From Tigriopus japonicus (lineage: Eukaryota > Arthropoda > Copepoda > Harpacticoida > Harpacticidae): a DNA stretch of 64,000 nt. The notes under the pieces were generated by a model that did not search any database, was not told the origin of the DNA, and saw only the letters and a list, made by a program, of their open reading frames with translations. Location: positions 5,899,247 to 5,963,246 of the forward strand of contig CM021320.1 in NCBI GenBank assembly GCA_010645155.1. Direction: 5' to 3'. A program made the translations under genes and the position numbers. Positions 47,765-62,123 of this stretch are shown here, one piece after another (the first letter of the stretch is position 1; the number at the start of each line of letters is the position of its first letter).

Positions 47765-47916
47765 TTTGGCAGTTTCAGAAACAATTGCCAAAAATTCATC
47801 ATGACAACAAATTATGAAATGAAATGTCTCTTCTGTTGCAGATTACATTTCGAAGGACATTCAAAAAAAAAGCCACAGGTAAAAAAACCATTGCTTTTTG
47901 TGTATCTTCATCAAAA

Positions 47917-47983
47917 ATGATGTCCCATAAAATTCACTCAAGCAACCTGAATCAACCTATGAGAGATGTTTCTTGTTAACTGA
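47917..47983 (+). ncRNA. C/D-box snoRNA-like copy 6 (diverged)
   Basis: C box ATGATGT at 47917-47923, the same guide block, a canonical D' box CTGA directly after it, a C'-like ATGAGAGA, and D box CTGA at 47980-47983. The D box is 81 nt before the MIS12 exon (48065). Sequence after D' has diverged from the other five, while the boxes, the guide and the length (67 nt) are kept. Confidence 0.72.
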
Positions 47984-48069
47984 TACTTTGCTAGATTTAC
48001 CTATGGCTAATACTATTTCATGTTCGCAATCTTTGTCAATGCATTTCCTTTTATATCAATCTAGACAAA

Positions 48070-48861
48070 ATGGACAATCTCAGAGATCCAGGAGAGCGTC
48101 AAAAGATGGAATACGCCACGCAATTCTTCAGATTTCCTCCGGATTCAATGATTGATGCTCTCATGGGAGATGCTACCGACATCATCAAGGCTAGTTTTAA
48201 GGTTAGTCTTCCTCCTTGATTGATCACCATCAAACTTGAAAAAAAGGGATACCATCTTTATTTACAGGCTGCCAAATCTCATTCGCTGAAGCAATTTGGC
48301 GACCGAGTCTCTGAAAAAGAATTAAACGAGGCCTTTGCTACTTTGGAAGAGCGTTGTATTGAGTCTACTGAAGACATCTATTTCAAGAAATTCGGTCGGT
48401 ATGTCCGAGAAAATATATTCAACATTCCCAAACACGTAATTCTGCCCGAAGACAAAGTTCATTGTGAAGCTGGCAAAGAAAACTTGAACTCCAAAGACTT
48501 TGACGCTGCTAAAACCCGATTTGAAGCCCTGTGCTCCAATATCAAAGACCATAAATTCATGAAGGCTGCTCTTGAGCACAAACTCGCCAATTTAAAAACG
48601 ATTCTCGAAAAGCAGGAGAAAGTTCTCGCTGAAGCTCGAATCATGAAAGAGAATGTGAAAGTGTTGGAAGTGTTTGATGTTCAAAAAGAGGTTTTGGACA
48701 AGAAAAGGTCGGGTCTTCAGCCTTTGGTGTTGAGAATGGAAAACAATGTGCAGAACGATAGTGGCTTTGAGAGCTCAGATCCCGCTCAATCGGAAAAGAA
48801 ACGTCAAGCCGACCTTGAAGATACGCGATTGGCCAAGAAATGTAAACTGGATGACGATTGA
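48070..48861 (+). CDS. MIS12: MIS12 kinetochore complex subunit
   Basis: Exons 48070-48201 (first ATG of the spliced exon that begins at 48065) and 48268-48861 give 241 aa, phase 0. MIS12 is the name-giving subunit of the Mis12/MIND complex, which joins centromeric CENP-C/CENP-T to the Ndc80 complex at kinetochores. Recognised from the N-terminal YATQFFRFPPDSMIDAL block, the central IFNIPKHVILPEDK (human RIPSNILLPEDK), then about 100 residues of coiled coil, and a basic C-terminus (LAKKCKLDDD; human KESKRLKIS). Somewhat longer than human (205 aa) because of a charged C-terminal extension. The upstream exons are those of the snoRNA host array. Confidence 0.88.
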
Positions 48862-48896
48862 TAACTTTCTTTGTGTGTACTTTCTGACTTTGATAC

Positions 48897-48902
48897 AATA
48901 AA
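48897..48902 (+). terminator. Poly(A) signal of MIS12
   Basis: AATAAA 36 nt after the MIS12 stop codon and 21 bp before the stop codon of the convergent ATPAF2 gene, so the two 3' ends must overlap. Confidence 0.65.
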
Positions 48903-48922
48903 TCATATGTGAAAAGCCACAA

Positions 48923-52434
<3,512 letters not shown>

Positions 52435-52773
52435 TATGAATGGAGCCAGGAACGAGGAACAAGGATGGATGGATGATGATGGGTGGGTCAGAGAGATTCT
52501 AGAGAGGCCCCAAAAGCATGTCTACGGGGATTTGTTTGGGAAAAAGTGTTTAACGTAGCAGCGTTGCCAATCAGTCAAGTTTTAATTTCCCAATAGCATC
52601 ATTATTATTCGGCTTATTAGAGCAAGATTTGGCAAATTGTTTGTATTAGAGATAGGAAAATTGTGTGTATTCGTTTTTTTAACCACAAATACCATCTTTC
52701 AAGGCCGTCAGTTTCTTTCCAGTGAATTGAATGCTTGGTCCTTCTTGTTCAGCAAATTGTATGGCAAAAAATC

Positions 52774-55765
52774 TGTAAACGTTAAACGTCCAAAGATTGG
52801 CTGAGAGAGGTTGCGTGGCCAAGTAATAACATTCCGTGAAAAAAGACATTAGGACGAAAAAGGATATTTCTTGATTAGATAGCTCAGGGATAACCTATAT
52901 AATAGTATTAATATACTGGATACGAACTCGCGGAATTTCTCCGGCACGCAACCCCCGGTATGAGGCCGAGATTCGTAAACAAGAAGTACAAACGGCCATG
53001 TTGGGAGCGGAAAATCAAACAGAAATCGACCAAAATTCCAAAAGATAATGCGCCAATCGGTGTTCCCTGTATTTCAAGCGGGTCCAGCCAAGTCCTAGCC
53101 TTGGTAAAGGCCAACCCTACGCCCCAAAATCAGTCCGATGTTGGTGTTTTGAAGACAACAAGTTCAGCCATGAACGAGTGAATGAAAGAGTGAATAAAAG
53201 AGTGATCACATCTTGGAGGGCTAATTCATTGGTCACACGTGCAAATGAACCCGCAAGGTGTCTTTTCTTTAAGATGACGATCAAGTGATTAAATGAAATC
53301 TGATGACCAAGTTACCTGCTACAATCTTTGGAAGTGATAGCCTCATCTACAGCAAATAGAATGAATATGGACCTGAATCCGAGCGCCAATTCCTCGTGAA
53401 AATGGATTAAGAACCAACTTTCGCCCGTACCAAAACGGGGAGTTTCTTTACGCACATCCAATACACAACTTGAACAATAAAGAATATTTTACGATTCCAT
53501 GAATTATCAACAACAAAATAACGTTTTTTTCCGAGCTCATATATCATCCGACTTGAACGTCTTATTAGTATCTTTGAACTTACAATTGAACCCATCCATC
53601 AATATTTAAGGTATTATCTTGAACTTAATTTACACATGCCAAATTTTGTTTGAAATCAAGGTTGTTATAGGTTGTGTCACCTTGGCATAACTTAATGTTC
53701 TATAAATGATGGTCCATTATCGGATTTCTTTTATTGTATGGTTGTGTCTTTTAGTTCAGGATAGTAAGGACAGGTAAGATATTCTTAAGTTGTTCAAGTT
53801 GTGTGTTGGACGAGTGCGATAAAACTCCCCGTTTTGATCCGGGTGAGAGTAATTGAGGGAAAGTTGGTTCTTAATACCTTTTCAAGAGGAATTTGCGTTC
53901 GGATTAAGGTCCATATAGAGCAAAGAAAGAAGAAGTCCTCAGTGTCAAGAATTCGATCAAATGAAGAATAAATTAAGATGACTTTGAAACCAATCAGGTG
54001 GACCTACTAGTAATGTTTGGGCAAAATATTTTGATCTGCCTTTCGAGTCAGTCAGTCCAAATTGGTGATCTGACAGTCTAACCCGGATTACATGGACCCT
54101 CTCAAGGTCTTTAGAATGAAATGCTCCCCTCAAGATTGAATTGTGTGGATTTTTTCATTCAATCTGATTCTTAATTCCTGGACAAGGGGACCTAAGAAGA
54201 CCAATCAAACCTTATCAAGCCTGTAGAGCCTATCCCTGCAATGTTAAGACATGATCCTCTGGTCCTGAAGGACCCTTAGCCCCAGTCCTGCGTGGTCCTG
54301 ACCTTCTTGAGCCCCAAGACTTGAAAAAAAATTCAATTAAATCCACAATCAAGGATTTAATCCTCATGTTTTTCACTCATTTTGTCTCAAGGACGTTGTG
54401 ATTGCCTTTGTTCCTATTCCAATCCGAATCAGATGGTTGATCTGATCCAGAACCCTCAAAAGTGCCCTTCAATAGTTATAGCCAACAACATCTCCGACTT
54501 GGACTCCATCTTCTTTCAAAATGAGATCATTCTTGTTCTTTCATTTTCCTATGGAAATGGTTCCTGCGTTGTGGAGGTGTTGAAGAGGATGGAAGAGGAG
54601 TAACACTCCAGATACCACCACAGATACTTCTGTTGAGCATTGTTTCACTGAAGTTGGACTAATGGGTGAAGCAAGATTCTGTCTACGCATTTTCCTCATT
54701 CTTATGAGGACTAAAATCCTTTGAAGAGTTGAATTTCAAAAGTTCATGAGATGAGTAAAAAGAGTGCTGGGACTTCTAAAATCAAGGTGAAGAACATCCA
54801 GTCCACAAGTATTAACACAAAAAAGTTTGACTGAATTCTTTCAAGACACATGTTCAACAGTTTTAGCCGTTAATAAGGAATAAATGACGTTGTGTCAAAA
54901 TATAGCCTCGGCCTCATACCATTCTTTCAAAAATCGGAGTTCGTGTCCACCCCTTTCAGGGGTTCCTGGATAGCTCGAAAAAAGTCATACCAATCATAGG
55001 CCAATGTAATATTTTGATTGTCAGTTGTGGTTTTGCACGAACAAAATACAATCCACACTAATAAATTAACTTGTACTCATACAGTTGCCTTACAAACATA
55101 GAAAGAAAAGATTACTATTGGGTTGAAAAGGCCATCAAAACAATTATTGGATTTGCAAATCTGATTTTAAGTATAGCTATACAAAAAACGTTCCTTTAAA
55201 AAGGCATTTTAAACTCTTGTTTTTTATTTGACATATGTACTACCGGCTAATTCTTGCTCATTAGGTACTACCCTTTTTTTAGATTTTCTAGATTTCGCCG
55301 GTTTTGACAGTCAGATCAGTTCAGACACATTGGTCCTAATCAAAAGGGACATACATAACGTCTATTTTGTGGGAGCAGCTTTAACCGTCTTTTTTTGTCC
55401 GGACGGGCATTTAATTTTTCTTCTTTCTTATAAGATAGGTTCATTCACCTTTTTGGGAAATTAATTCGATTTTTCCATGTTGCAAGTATTTTTTTTTTCT
55501 TTTTTTCCATCTGTTGGGAACTTTTATTCATCTTTTTTTGTGTAATTGGTCAATTTTATTCGTCTTTTTTTGTCTAATTTGACAGTTTTATTCGTCTTAA
55601 CTTCCTGTCCCTACTTATTACACTAATCTTTGTTGTACTGTTCTTATACATTGATTTCAATGTATATGTATAACAATGTGATGTATGACAATTTAGGGAA
55701 TGAAATGGAATGTTGATATTGATCACGCAACCTCTCAGCCGATCTTTGGACGTTTAACGTTTACA
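52774..55765. mobile_element. Mutator-like (MULE) element with 9-bp target duplication
   Basis: Ends are inverted copies of TGTAAACGTTAAACGTCC, extending through AAAGAT to about 45 bp with few mismatches (52774-52820 and 55721-55765). Immediately outside both ends is the same 9-mer CAAAAAATC (52765-52773 and 55766-55774). A 9-bp duplication with TIRs of this size fits the Mutator superfamily best. Inside is a separate 549-bp foldback (53368-53916) and no transposase I can recognise, so it is non-autonomous or decayed. Confidence 0.75.
53368..53916. repeat. Foldback nested in the Mutator-like element
   Basis: 53368-53497 (ATATGGACCTGAATCCG..., then GAACCAACTTTC, AAAACGGGGAGTTT and CAACTTGAACAA blocks) recurs inverted at about 53779-53916 with small gaps. 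Non-coding. It may be a nested MITE or a palindromic part of its host element. Confidence 0.6.
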
Positions 55766-56688
55766 CAAAAAATCAACTCAAAGCTTGTGATCGGACATAA
55801 AAGATTCTAAATGTACGCTGAGTGATGATAGGAGACCTCGAAGCAAAAATTTAAGGCACAATGACAAACAAGAAAGTTTTTCGCTTTGTACGGCCCACAA
55901 CTAAAAGCCACATATGGCCGTTGCGCATCCATTTTGGCAGCACTTTCTCAATCAAAACAAACTTTTCCAAAACATTGTTCGTTGTAAACAAGACGCAAGA
56001 CTTCGATTTCAAGAGTTCTTGTTTTGATACATGATTGTCATTTGCCTTTGACGTCAATGAATATCTTGAATATCGTTGGAGTATCTTGTTTGGTTTAAGG
56101 TATATTTGTTATTGGTGATGGAACTTTGGTGCTTGGTCACTCAGAAGTGGACATGGGCTACCTTAGGTCACTTTTTTCGCAGTTCTCTTCGCGGGAAGGC
56201 TTAATACCAAAAGTTGACATTTCATTGCTCTTTTGAACTACCAGAAAACTTTTTCATTTTTCGTTTAGATCGCTTAAATCTAAAATCCAGAATTTTTCAC
56301 TAGAACTTTCAGGAAACTTGTTGAAAGACAAAAATGAAAATGATTAAGCAATCGCACGAAAAACTCGCCATATTTTAGACAACAGACAACTGGTAACATA
56401 ATTTGCTAACATAATTTGTTCCTGGTCTCTGACAACTTTCTACAGAGTTAACACTGCTACACAAAAGAGATATACAAAACTTGAGCCCACTCAATGTACT
56501 GAGAAAGAATTAATTGACCTTGAGGTCGACCAAAAATGATTCGTAATCCCTGTCTAACCCTTACGACCAATACCTCGAGCTTTACATTTGAGATTCAAGA
56601 CATAAGAAATAATTGTATCCGTCGTACTCTAACAACCGTACCCATAAATCGTTCTCTCAGTTCTAGATGGATTTCAGTTAACTTTAGT

Positions 56689-59600
56689 ATGTCTTCATCG
56701 AATTCATCATCCTCGTCGTCGTCGCCGTCGTCGTTGGCCTTGGTTGGTCAAGCCGACCTCGAAGACTTGTCCGAGACTTCAATGGCCTCGATCTTGTCGA
56801 CTGCTGATCTTCCATCGAGCAGAAAGGGTGGTTCCCGCCCTCCAGAGCTATCAGCCTCTACAATAGAAACGTACCATTGCGGTGGGTGTCGAAAAACATT
56901 TATGGGACGTATAACGGCTCGATTACATCGGAAAAATAGCGAAATGTGTCGAAAGAGTCTGGTAAGCCACATTGTGAAACTGAGAAACCCCAAAAATGAA
57001 ACAAAAATCATCTTTTTAAGAAAGATAATAGCAAAGAAATTAAAAGAAATCAAAAATATGATGTCGATCAAAAACAAAAAAATGGCACTCAAAACTGCGC
57101 ATGAAATGATTGCGTTGAAAAGATTTGGCGACAGATCTATTATGTTTTTTTATGTTATTTATTTTTTTATTTATATGTTATTTTAAATTAGTTCTGACAA
57201 TTATTTATTCATTTTAATTAAAGTGACCACAAATGCTGCTTTTTATTCTGGTCACAATGAGGCAACTTTTAGCTTTGATTTCACAAACAAATTCGTATTA
57301 TTTACACATTTGGGGAAGCATTTTGTTAGTGGTGCCACAATAAAGTGCTGCGGGATTTACTCTTCAAACTAGGGGCAAATACTGCGAGCTCAATCCTTTA
57401 CTCTTGCTGAATATAAGTTTAAATTATCCCAAACACTGCTGCGAACTAATTATGTTTAAAAAAGGCAAAAAACTTGTCTTAACGTTTGAATGGAGGCCGC
57501 TTAGAGTATGGGATGAACTTTCCATGGTAATGGTACGTCCCAACGGTCAAAGGTTCTATCTATCACTTTGGGCAATGCCATTGCCAACAGAGACAAACAC
57601 AATAGATAAAACACTCCACGTTTTAACTTCGATGTGAAATGTTTTCTGTATGCAAATTTCAGGTTCTTGGAAAGATTTAAAATAGCACTTTTGCACAGTT
57701 TAAGCTCTAACAGAACTTTTGGTCCAACCTGCAGAGCTTCCCATTCCCTTGCTTAAACACTCTCGCAAACAGACACCCTAGAAATCATTTGGCTGCGCTA
57801 TTGTACCCAAATTTCCAACTCACTTTTTGTACAGTCTGGGTCTGTATTCTGGATATAGATATATCCTATATCTATAATCTGGATATATATTTGGTCAGCG
57901 GGAGAACTTTCACTTCCAAGATATTGAATCCACCCTGGCAATGGAGGAAACCAAATACCAATATCAACTTTTATCTTTGCGTACAATTGTCTCGACAACA
58001 TCAAGCACTCAAAGTTGGCCCTCGTGAACTCAATTCTACTTCTTCATATTTGTTCAGGAAACTCCCTGTTTAGCTGATCATGACCACAAATTTGTGAACC
58101 TTCAATTCGAGACCATGACAGATGCAATGAATTGGCGATTGGAAAACCAATTCGACCGGTCCTTTTCAATCCAATCCGCTCAAAACGACAAAGGAATCCC
58201 TGGTTCCTACCGTGCAATGTGGTGCAACCTAAGTATTAAAACCCGCATGCCGAGCACAAGGAAAGGCAAAAAGACCATGGATTGTTCGGCCAAGTAGGTT
58301 TCATCATTCAAAGAAAGCATCCCTTTGACAGGCATGGAATTTGAAATTTAACTTTGCTTCATCTAGACTTTTCTTTAATCAAAAAGAGATTTGCGGTTGT
58401 GAGAATCATGACTCTGAATGGTGCTTGAACCCGAAACAAGTGGTCATGGTTTATGGTTGTGTGAAGCACTCCCATCCGATAGACCCACAAAACTGTCGGA
58501 TATCTCAAGTTGTCAAGGATAAGGCCAAAGAACTCATTTTATCCGGGGTTCAGTCCGTGGCCGAACTGAATGAGCTTCTAGCTCCTGCGATTGGCCAAGA
58601 TCCAGAGAGTAGGCCCCTGAAATATGACGACTATTACCGCCTCAAGAAGGCATGTGGTTTCACAGGTAAAGGTAAAAAATTGGGTTACCTAACACATCTA
58701 GTTGTAATTCTCATTTTACAAGAAAAAGTCAAATAGTGTGCCAAAAAATGTTCTGACTTTTTTATCTTTTGCCGTCTAGTTTGTAAGTAGCACCAGAAAT
58801 TCAGTTCAGTCGGATTTTACGAGATTCATAACCATTGTAAATGGTGGTAAAAATACCAATACGTGCATAAATGTGCATGTGCCAATTTGAATAAATCGCA
58901 TCACTGATGGAATGGTTTCCCTCTTCTTCTTAGAAGAACTGTGGGTGTAAATGAGGTTTAAAGCCGGTAAACTTGGAACTTGTTGGCTTTATTTTAAAAT
59001 GTTTTGCCAAACTTCGTTTACTAGCCCATTTTTTGTTCTGTCACCCCAAATTTTTAAAATAGACCTTGACACCTGACGACGCTTCTTTCTCATTTCTGTA
59101 CTTGAAACGTTATTCAAACATTTCGCTTGAAAACAAAAACACACCAAGAGGAAACAGTTCAATACCAAACAAAATTGAGTTCATTTGCCACTTATTAAGT
59201 TTTATGTTACTTTTTGGGACCAACTGACAGTTTCTGTTACAACATGGTACCAATAGTATTCCACGACTCATCATATGTATTTTTAGAAGCAAACTGTAGA
59301 TGTATATTTTTTTTAGGTCGAAAAACCAATCCATCCAAAAGAAAAAAAGTCCGAACATTGCTAAAGGAACAACAACACTTCCAAGAGGATAATTTTGAAA
59401 TACCAACAAAGATCAATGAAAGTCAGGAGGACAGGGAAAAAAAGGTACGCACATTCCTTAAATAATCCATCTGATGGGATGTGCACAAAGGTTGCTCAAG
59501 TGAGGTTTTTAAATCTTACTGCTAGTAGCAAAACAAGGCCATTGTCTGTACAGAATTACTCAGCCCATTTTGGCAAATCTACGTGATTTCTGAAGACGTT

Positions 59601-60386
59601 TACTTTTATCTATTTTGTTGTGTATTCAAAGAAATGGAAATTATTGATAATTCACATAAAGATACCTTTTTCTGGGATTGGGCCAATAATATGCAAAATT
59701 CACTTGTAGTGTGATTGAAAAAAAAAGCTCTTAAACCAGCTTTGCCTATTTTCAAAAATAGGACTTAATTGATCCAAACAATAATTTAAAGTGCTTATTT
59801 GGTCTTGGGTTCCAACGACTTATTTCAATACCTCAAAATACTTCCCTTAGAGAGAGATGAAATAGTTTTCAAATTTTCTTTCATGTAAAATGTGATGTTT
59901 TATATCGCATTTTCTAGTTAGTAAATTGAGGACATTATCAACCGGGTGTAAGTAGATGTATTTCAACATAAAATGCAGATTGCTTCCAGGTACTTAAAAT
60001 AATTGAATTGATGTCTAAATGGGAAAAACTTTGATTCAAAAATGCTCACCTGACCAACCTTTGTGCATGTCCCATTGATTCCGGGTGATTTGCTGTTTTA
60101 ATTTTAAAAAATGCTTACTTTGCAATGTCAGTTCATCCTTTTCCTTATATCACAATGGAATAAACTGTTATCTTAAAAGTGACCAAAGCAAATACTTCCT
60201 TTTTTAATTGCATTCCAGAAAGTCAGAACATTTCTAGTGGAGTTTGCCGAGGTTGAGAACAAGATGCGTAGCATGAGGATAATTTTAGAATCAGAAGATT
60301 ACCCAATGGAAGATAAAAGGCGTTTGATGGAATCTTTGATGACACCCTTTGCCAATCTGATGAGCGCTTCTCACATTCCTTCTTGA
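56689..60386 (+). CDS. C2HC zinc finger fused to a FAR1/FLYWCH/WRKY-GCM1-like DNA-binding domain, copy A
   Basis: Exons 56689-56961, 58058-58293, 58367-58665, 59317-59444 and 60219-60386 join in frame to give 367 aa. Residues 1-60 are Ser-rich. A short finger YHCGGCRKTF...HRKNSEMC (C-x2-C-x12-H-x5/6-C) ends exon 1. Exons 2-3 hold a domain with C-x-A-K-L and a final VKHSHPI after spaced cysteines, the pattern of zinc-cluster domains in Mutator-type transposases and proteins derived from them. A basic linker (RKTNPSKRKK) and a helical C-terminus follow. No transposase catalytic domain is present, so it looks like a host gene derived from, or targeting, such elements. Start chosen by analogy with copy B; the frame is open to an earlier ATG at 56536. 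Poly(A) signal at 60407. Confidence 0.75.
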
Positions 60387-60406
60387 AATTGTATCCTCAC
60401 ACCTGA

Positions 60407-60412
60407 AATAAA
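60407..60412 (+). terminator. Poly(A) signal of copy A
   Basis: AATAAA 21 nt after the stop codon at 60384-60386. Confidence 0.6.
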
Positions 60413-60682
60413 ATAATTTTCAACAATTCTAAAGAGCAATTGATGAAGAATTCGAGTCTTTTAAGCACAACCAGTGAAATAGAAAGTATGTTCAACTTCT
60501 GAGCATTATGAAACAGAAATGTGTGATTTGAAAAATACCTAAATACTATTCTATACTTTTTGTTATTGATATGTCATAGTCATTTTATGTAAATTGTCAA
60601 GGGGGGAGGGAAATAAACAATGTTATCTGTGATTTTGAATTAGTTTTTAAAGCTTAAACGTTTATTGAAGTTGAAAGTTTTA

Positions 60683-60747
60683 AGGAAGCCAAAATAGTCC
60701 TGCGTACTATCATGTTGGTCGCGTAAGTGCTTCCTCAGACGGCCTAT
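60683..60747 (+). mobile_element. tRNA-derived SINE, truncated copy
   Basis: Matches the 5' half of the SINE at 2127-2310 (AAGGAAGCC..., GCGTACTA, GTAAGTGCTTCC.CAGACGGC) and stops before the B-box region. The A-box is degraded. Confidence 0.55.
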
Positions 60748-62123
60748 GTCATTATTTGCTTCCCCTTGTAAGTTTCTACAATTACTGTTTATTCTGTCAC
60801 TTAATAATAGACGTCATCTTAAGTCAAGTTGGCAAAGAGGCTAAAATATGTCTGTATTTAACCTTAGAAGGGAAGGACCCTTATGTTGTAAAGAATAAAA
60901 GGGCTCTATTTGAGCGTTCCATGTCTGATTTCCACTTGTAACATAATTTCCTATAGAGAATGTGAACTAAATATATCGGTGTAACAATTTTCCCCCGTAA
61001 GTGGAGACAAACAAAAGGGAGGTAAAAGCTCAAAGTCAATCACATATTGGTCACATATTGATAATCATTTTACAATTGTCATCTTAAGTATCCAAAAGTA
61101 AATTATCCTAACCAGAACATTAGCTTTAAGTAAAGTCACTTGACGTAACTGTCTTTAGTGATTTATACGCACTTATTTCTTGACCAGGTTTAACAAACCA
61201 CCCCACCCAGTACTTGCTTATCTTCTCATTTTGGCTACCCTACTGTTCCTCTGGACTTCGGCCTAGCTGACCAGCACAGATATGAGGATAAAAGGGCTAG
61301 ATTTCACTAGATTTGGAATTGTCCACAACCTCTAATGATGTAGCTAAACTATCATTACATTGCTAGAACAAGTCAATGCAACATATTTTGCACAATTTCT
61401 TGAATTATGCCTAGTTTTGTCTCTTTGCAAGTGCATGCACAGTGCAAGTTGGTCTTGGCAGATGTCGACGCTCTCGCTCCATGAAAAGGTTCGTTGTGAT
61501 AGTGGACGACCTGATATTCTCATTTTCCCACGTGGGGGCGTATGTCGATTTGTCAGGAAAGACTTACTTACATTTTACTCATGTTCAAATGTCGAAGGAA
61601 GAAGTAACAGTTTTGATTTGTCACATCAAGGCGCTTGATCTCGCGGTCTTTATTCTACAGTGAAGGATTGGGACAGATGGATCTGACATCCACTCTGAAG
61701 CAGGAATCATCCATCCATAGATGAAGCCAATCAAGCCATATAACAAATGCTAAACAATGACAAAACTAAAGCCCAAAATAAAGATATTTCCGCAAGTCAA
61801 AATGTGTAAACGTTAAACGTCCAAAGATGCAACTCTTGTTCCAAGGATCGAAGTTTGGTGAGCTCAAGCCTACGTATATCACTCAACCTTTTTCATAACA
61901 AACTCACACAGATGCAGGTCACCGGAAGGTTAGGGCAGAGACGCTTTATTGTGACAATTTTTTTTGTGTGACTATTATTTTTTTGTGACTATTATCTTTT
62001 TTGAGCGTCTCAAGGTTGGGCTATTGAGCAATTTTTACGTTATCTTCACCGTCGCCGTGCTTCGGGCCCAACCAGTCCATCATTGTGTTTGAGAATCCAG
62101 GGAAACGTGGTGCGTCAATCGAA
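60748..62123. other. Spacer between the duplicated zinc-cluster genes
   Basis: No recognised gene. It holds a single Mutator-like terminus (TGTAAACGTTAAACGTCC at 61805-61822) with no inverted partner in the window. Open frames around 61360-61663 have no family resemblance. Confidence 0.4.

Larger units (their letters stand above)
46093..48064 (+). ncRNA. snoRNA host transcript: micro-exons with one C/D snoRNA-like copy per intron
   Basis: Micro-exons bounded by good splice sites lie at 46643-46678, 46855-46903, 47091-47133, 47391-47428, 47613-47660 and 47842-47878 (36-49 nt each), and lead into the first MIS12 exon at 48065. Donors are mostly GTAAGT or GTGAGT, and acceptors are pyrimidine-AG. 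Each of the six introns after the first micro-exon contains one snoRNA-like copy. A possible first exon ends at about 46136 (GTGAGT donor) and begins in a pyrimidine tract (TTTCTTTTCCTT at about 46094) resembling a 5'TOP start. The exons do not make one long frame, so the transcript is probably a non-coding host or a spliced 5' leader of MIS12. Exon boundaries are predictions. Confidence 0.7.

Noticed and set aside
46728..47955. Regularly spaced, nearly identical direct repeats that look like a CRISPR array
   Set aside because: Spacing is 160-310 bp, the host DNA is eukaryotic, and the repeats carry C/D-box signals between splice sites.
52960..53181. 73-codon frame inside the Mutator-like element as its transposase
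   Set aside because: Too short and without DDE or zinc-finger motifs. Also considered and dropped as ATPAF2 exon 1, which was found at 52329-52434.
56962..57186. Lys/Ile-rich continuation after the C2HC finger of copy A
   Set aside because: It follows a GTAAGC donor, and copy B is spliced at the same place, so this is intron.
61360..61663. Two overlapping frames of 73 and 92 codons
   Set aside because: No domain, no supporting splice structure, and different frames over the same bases.
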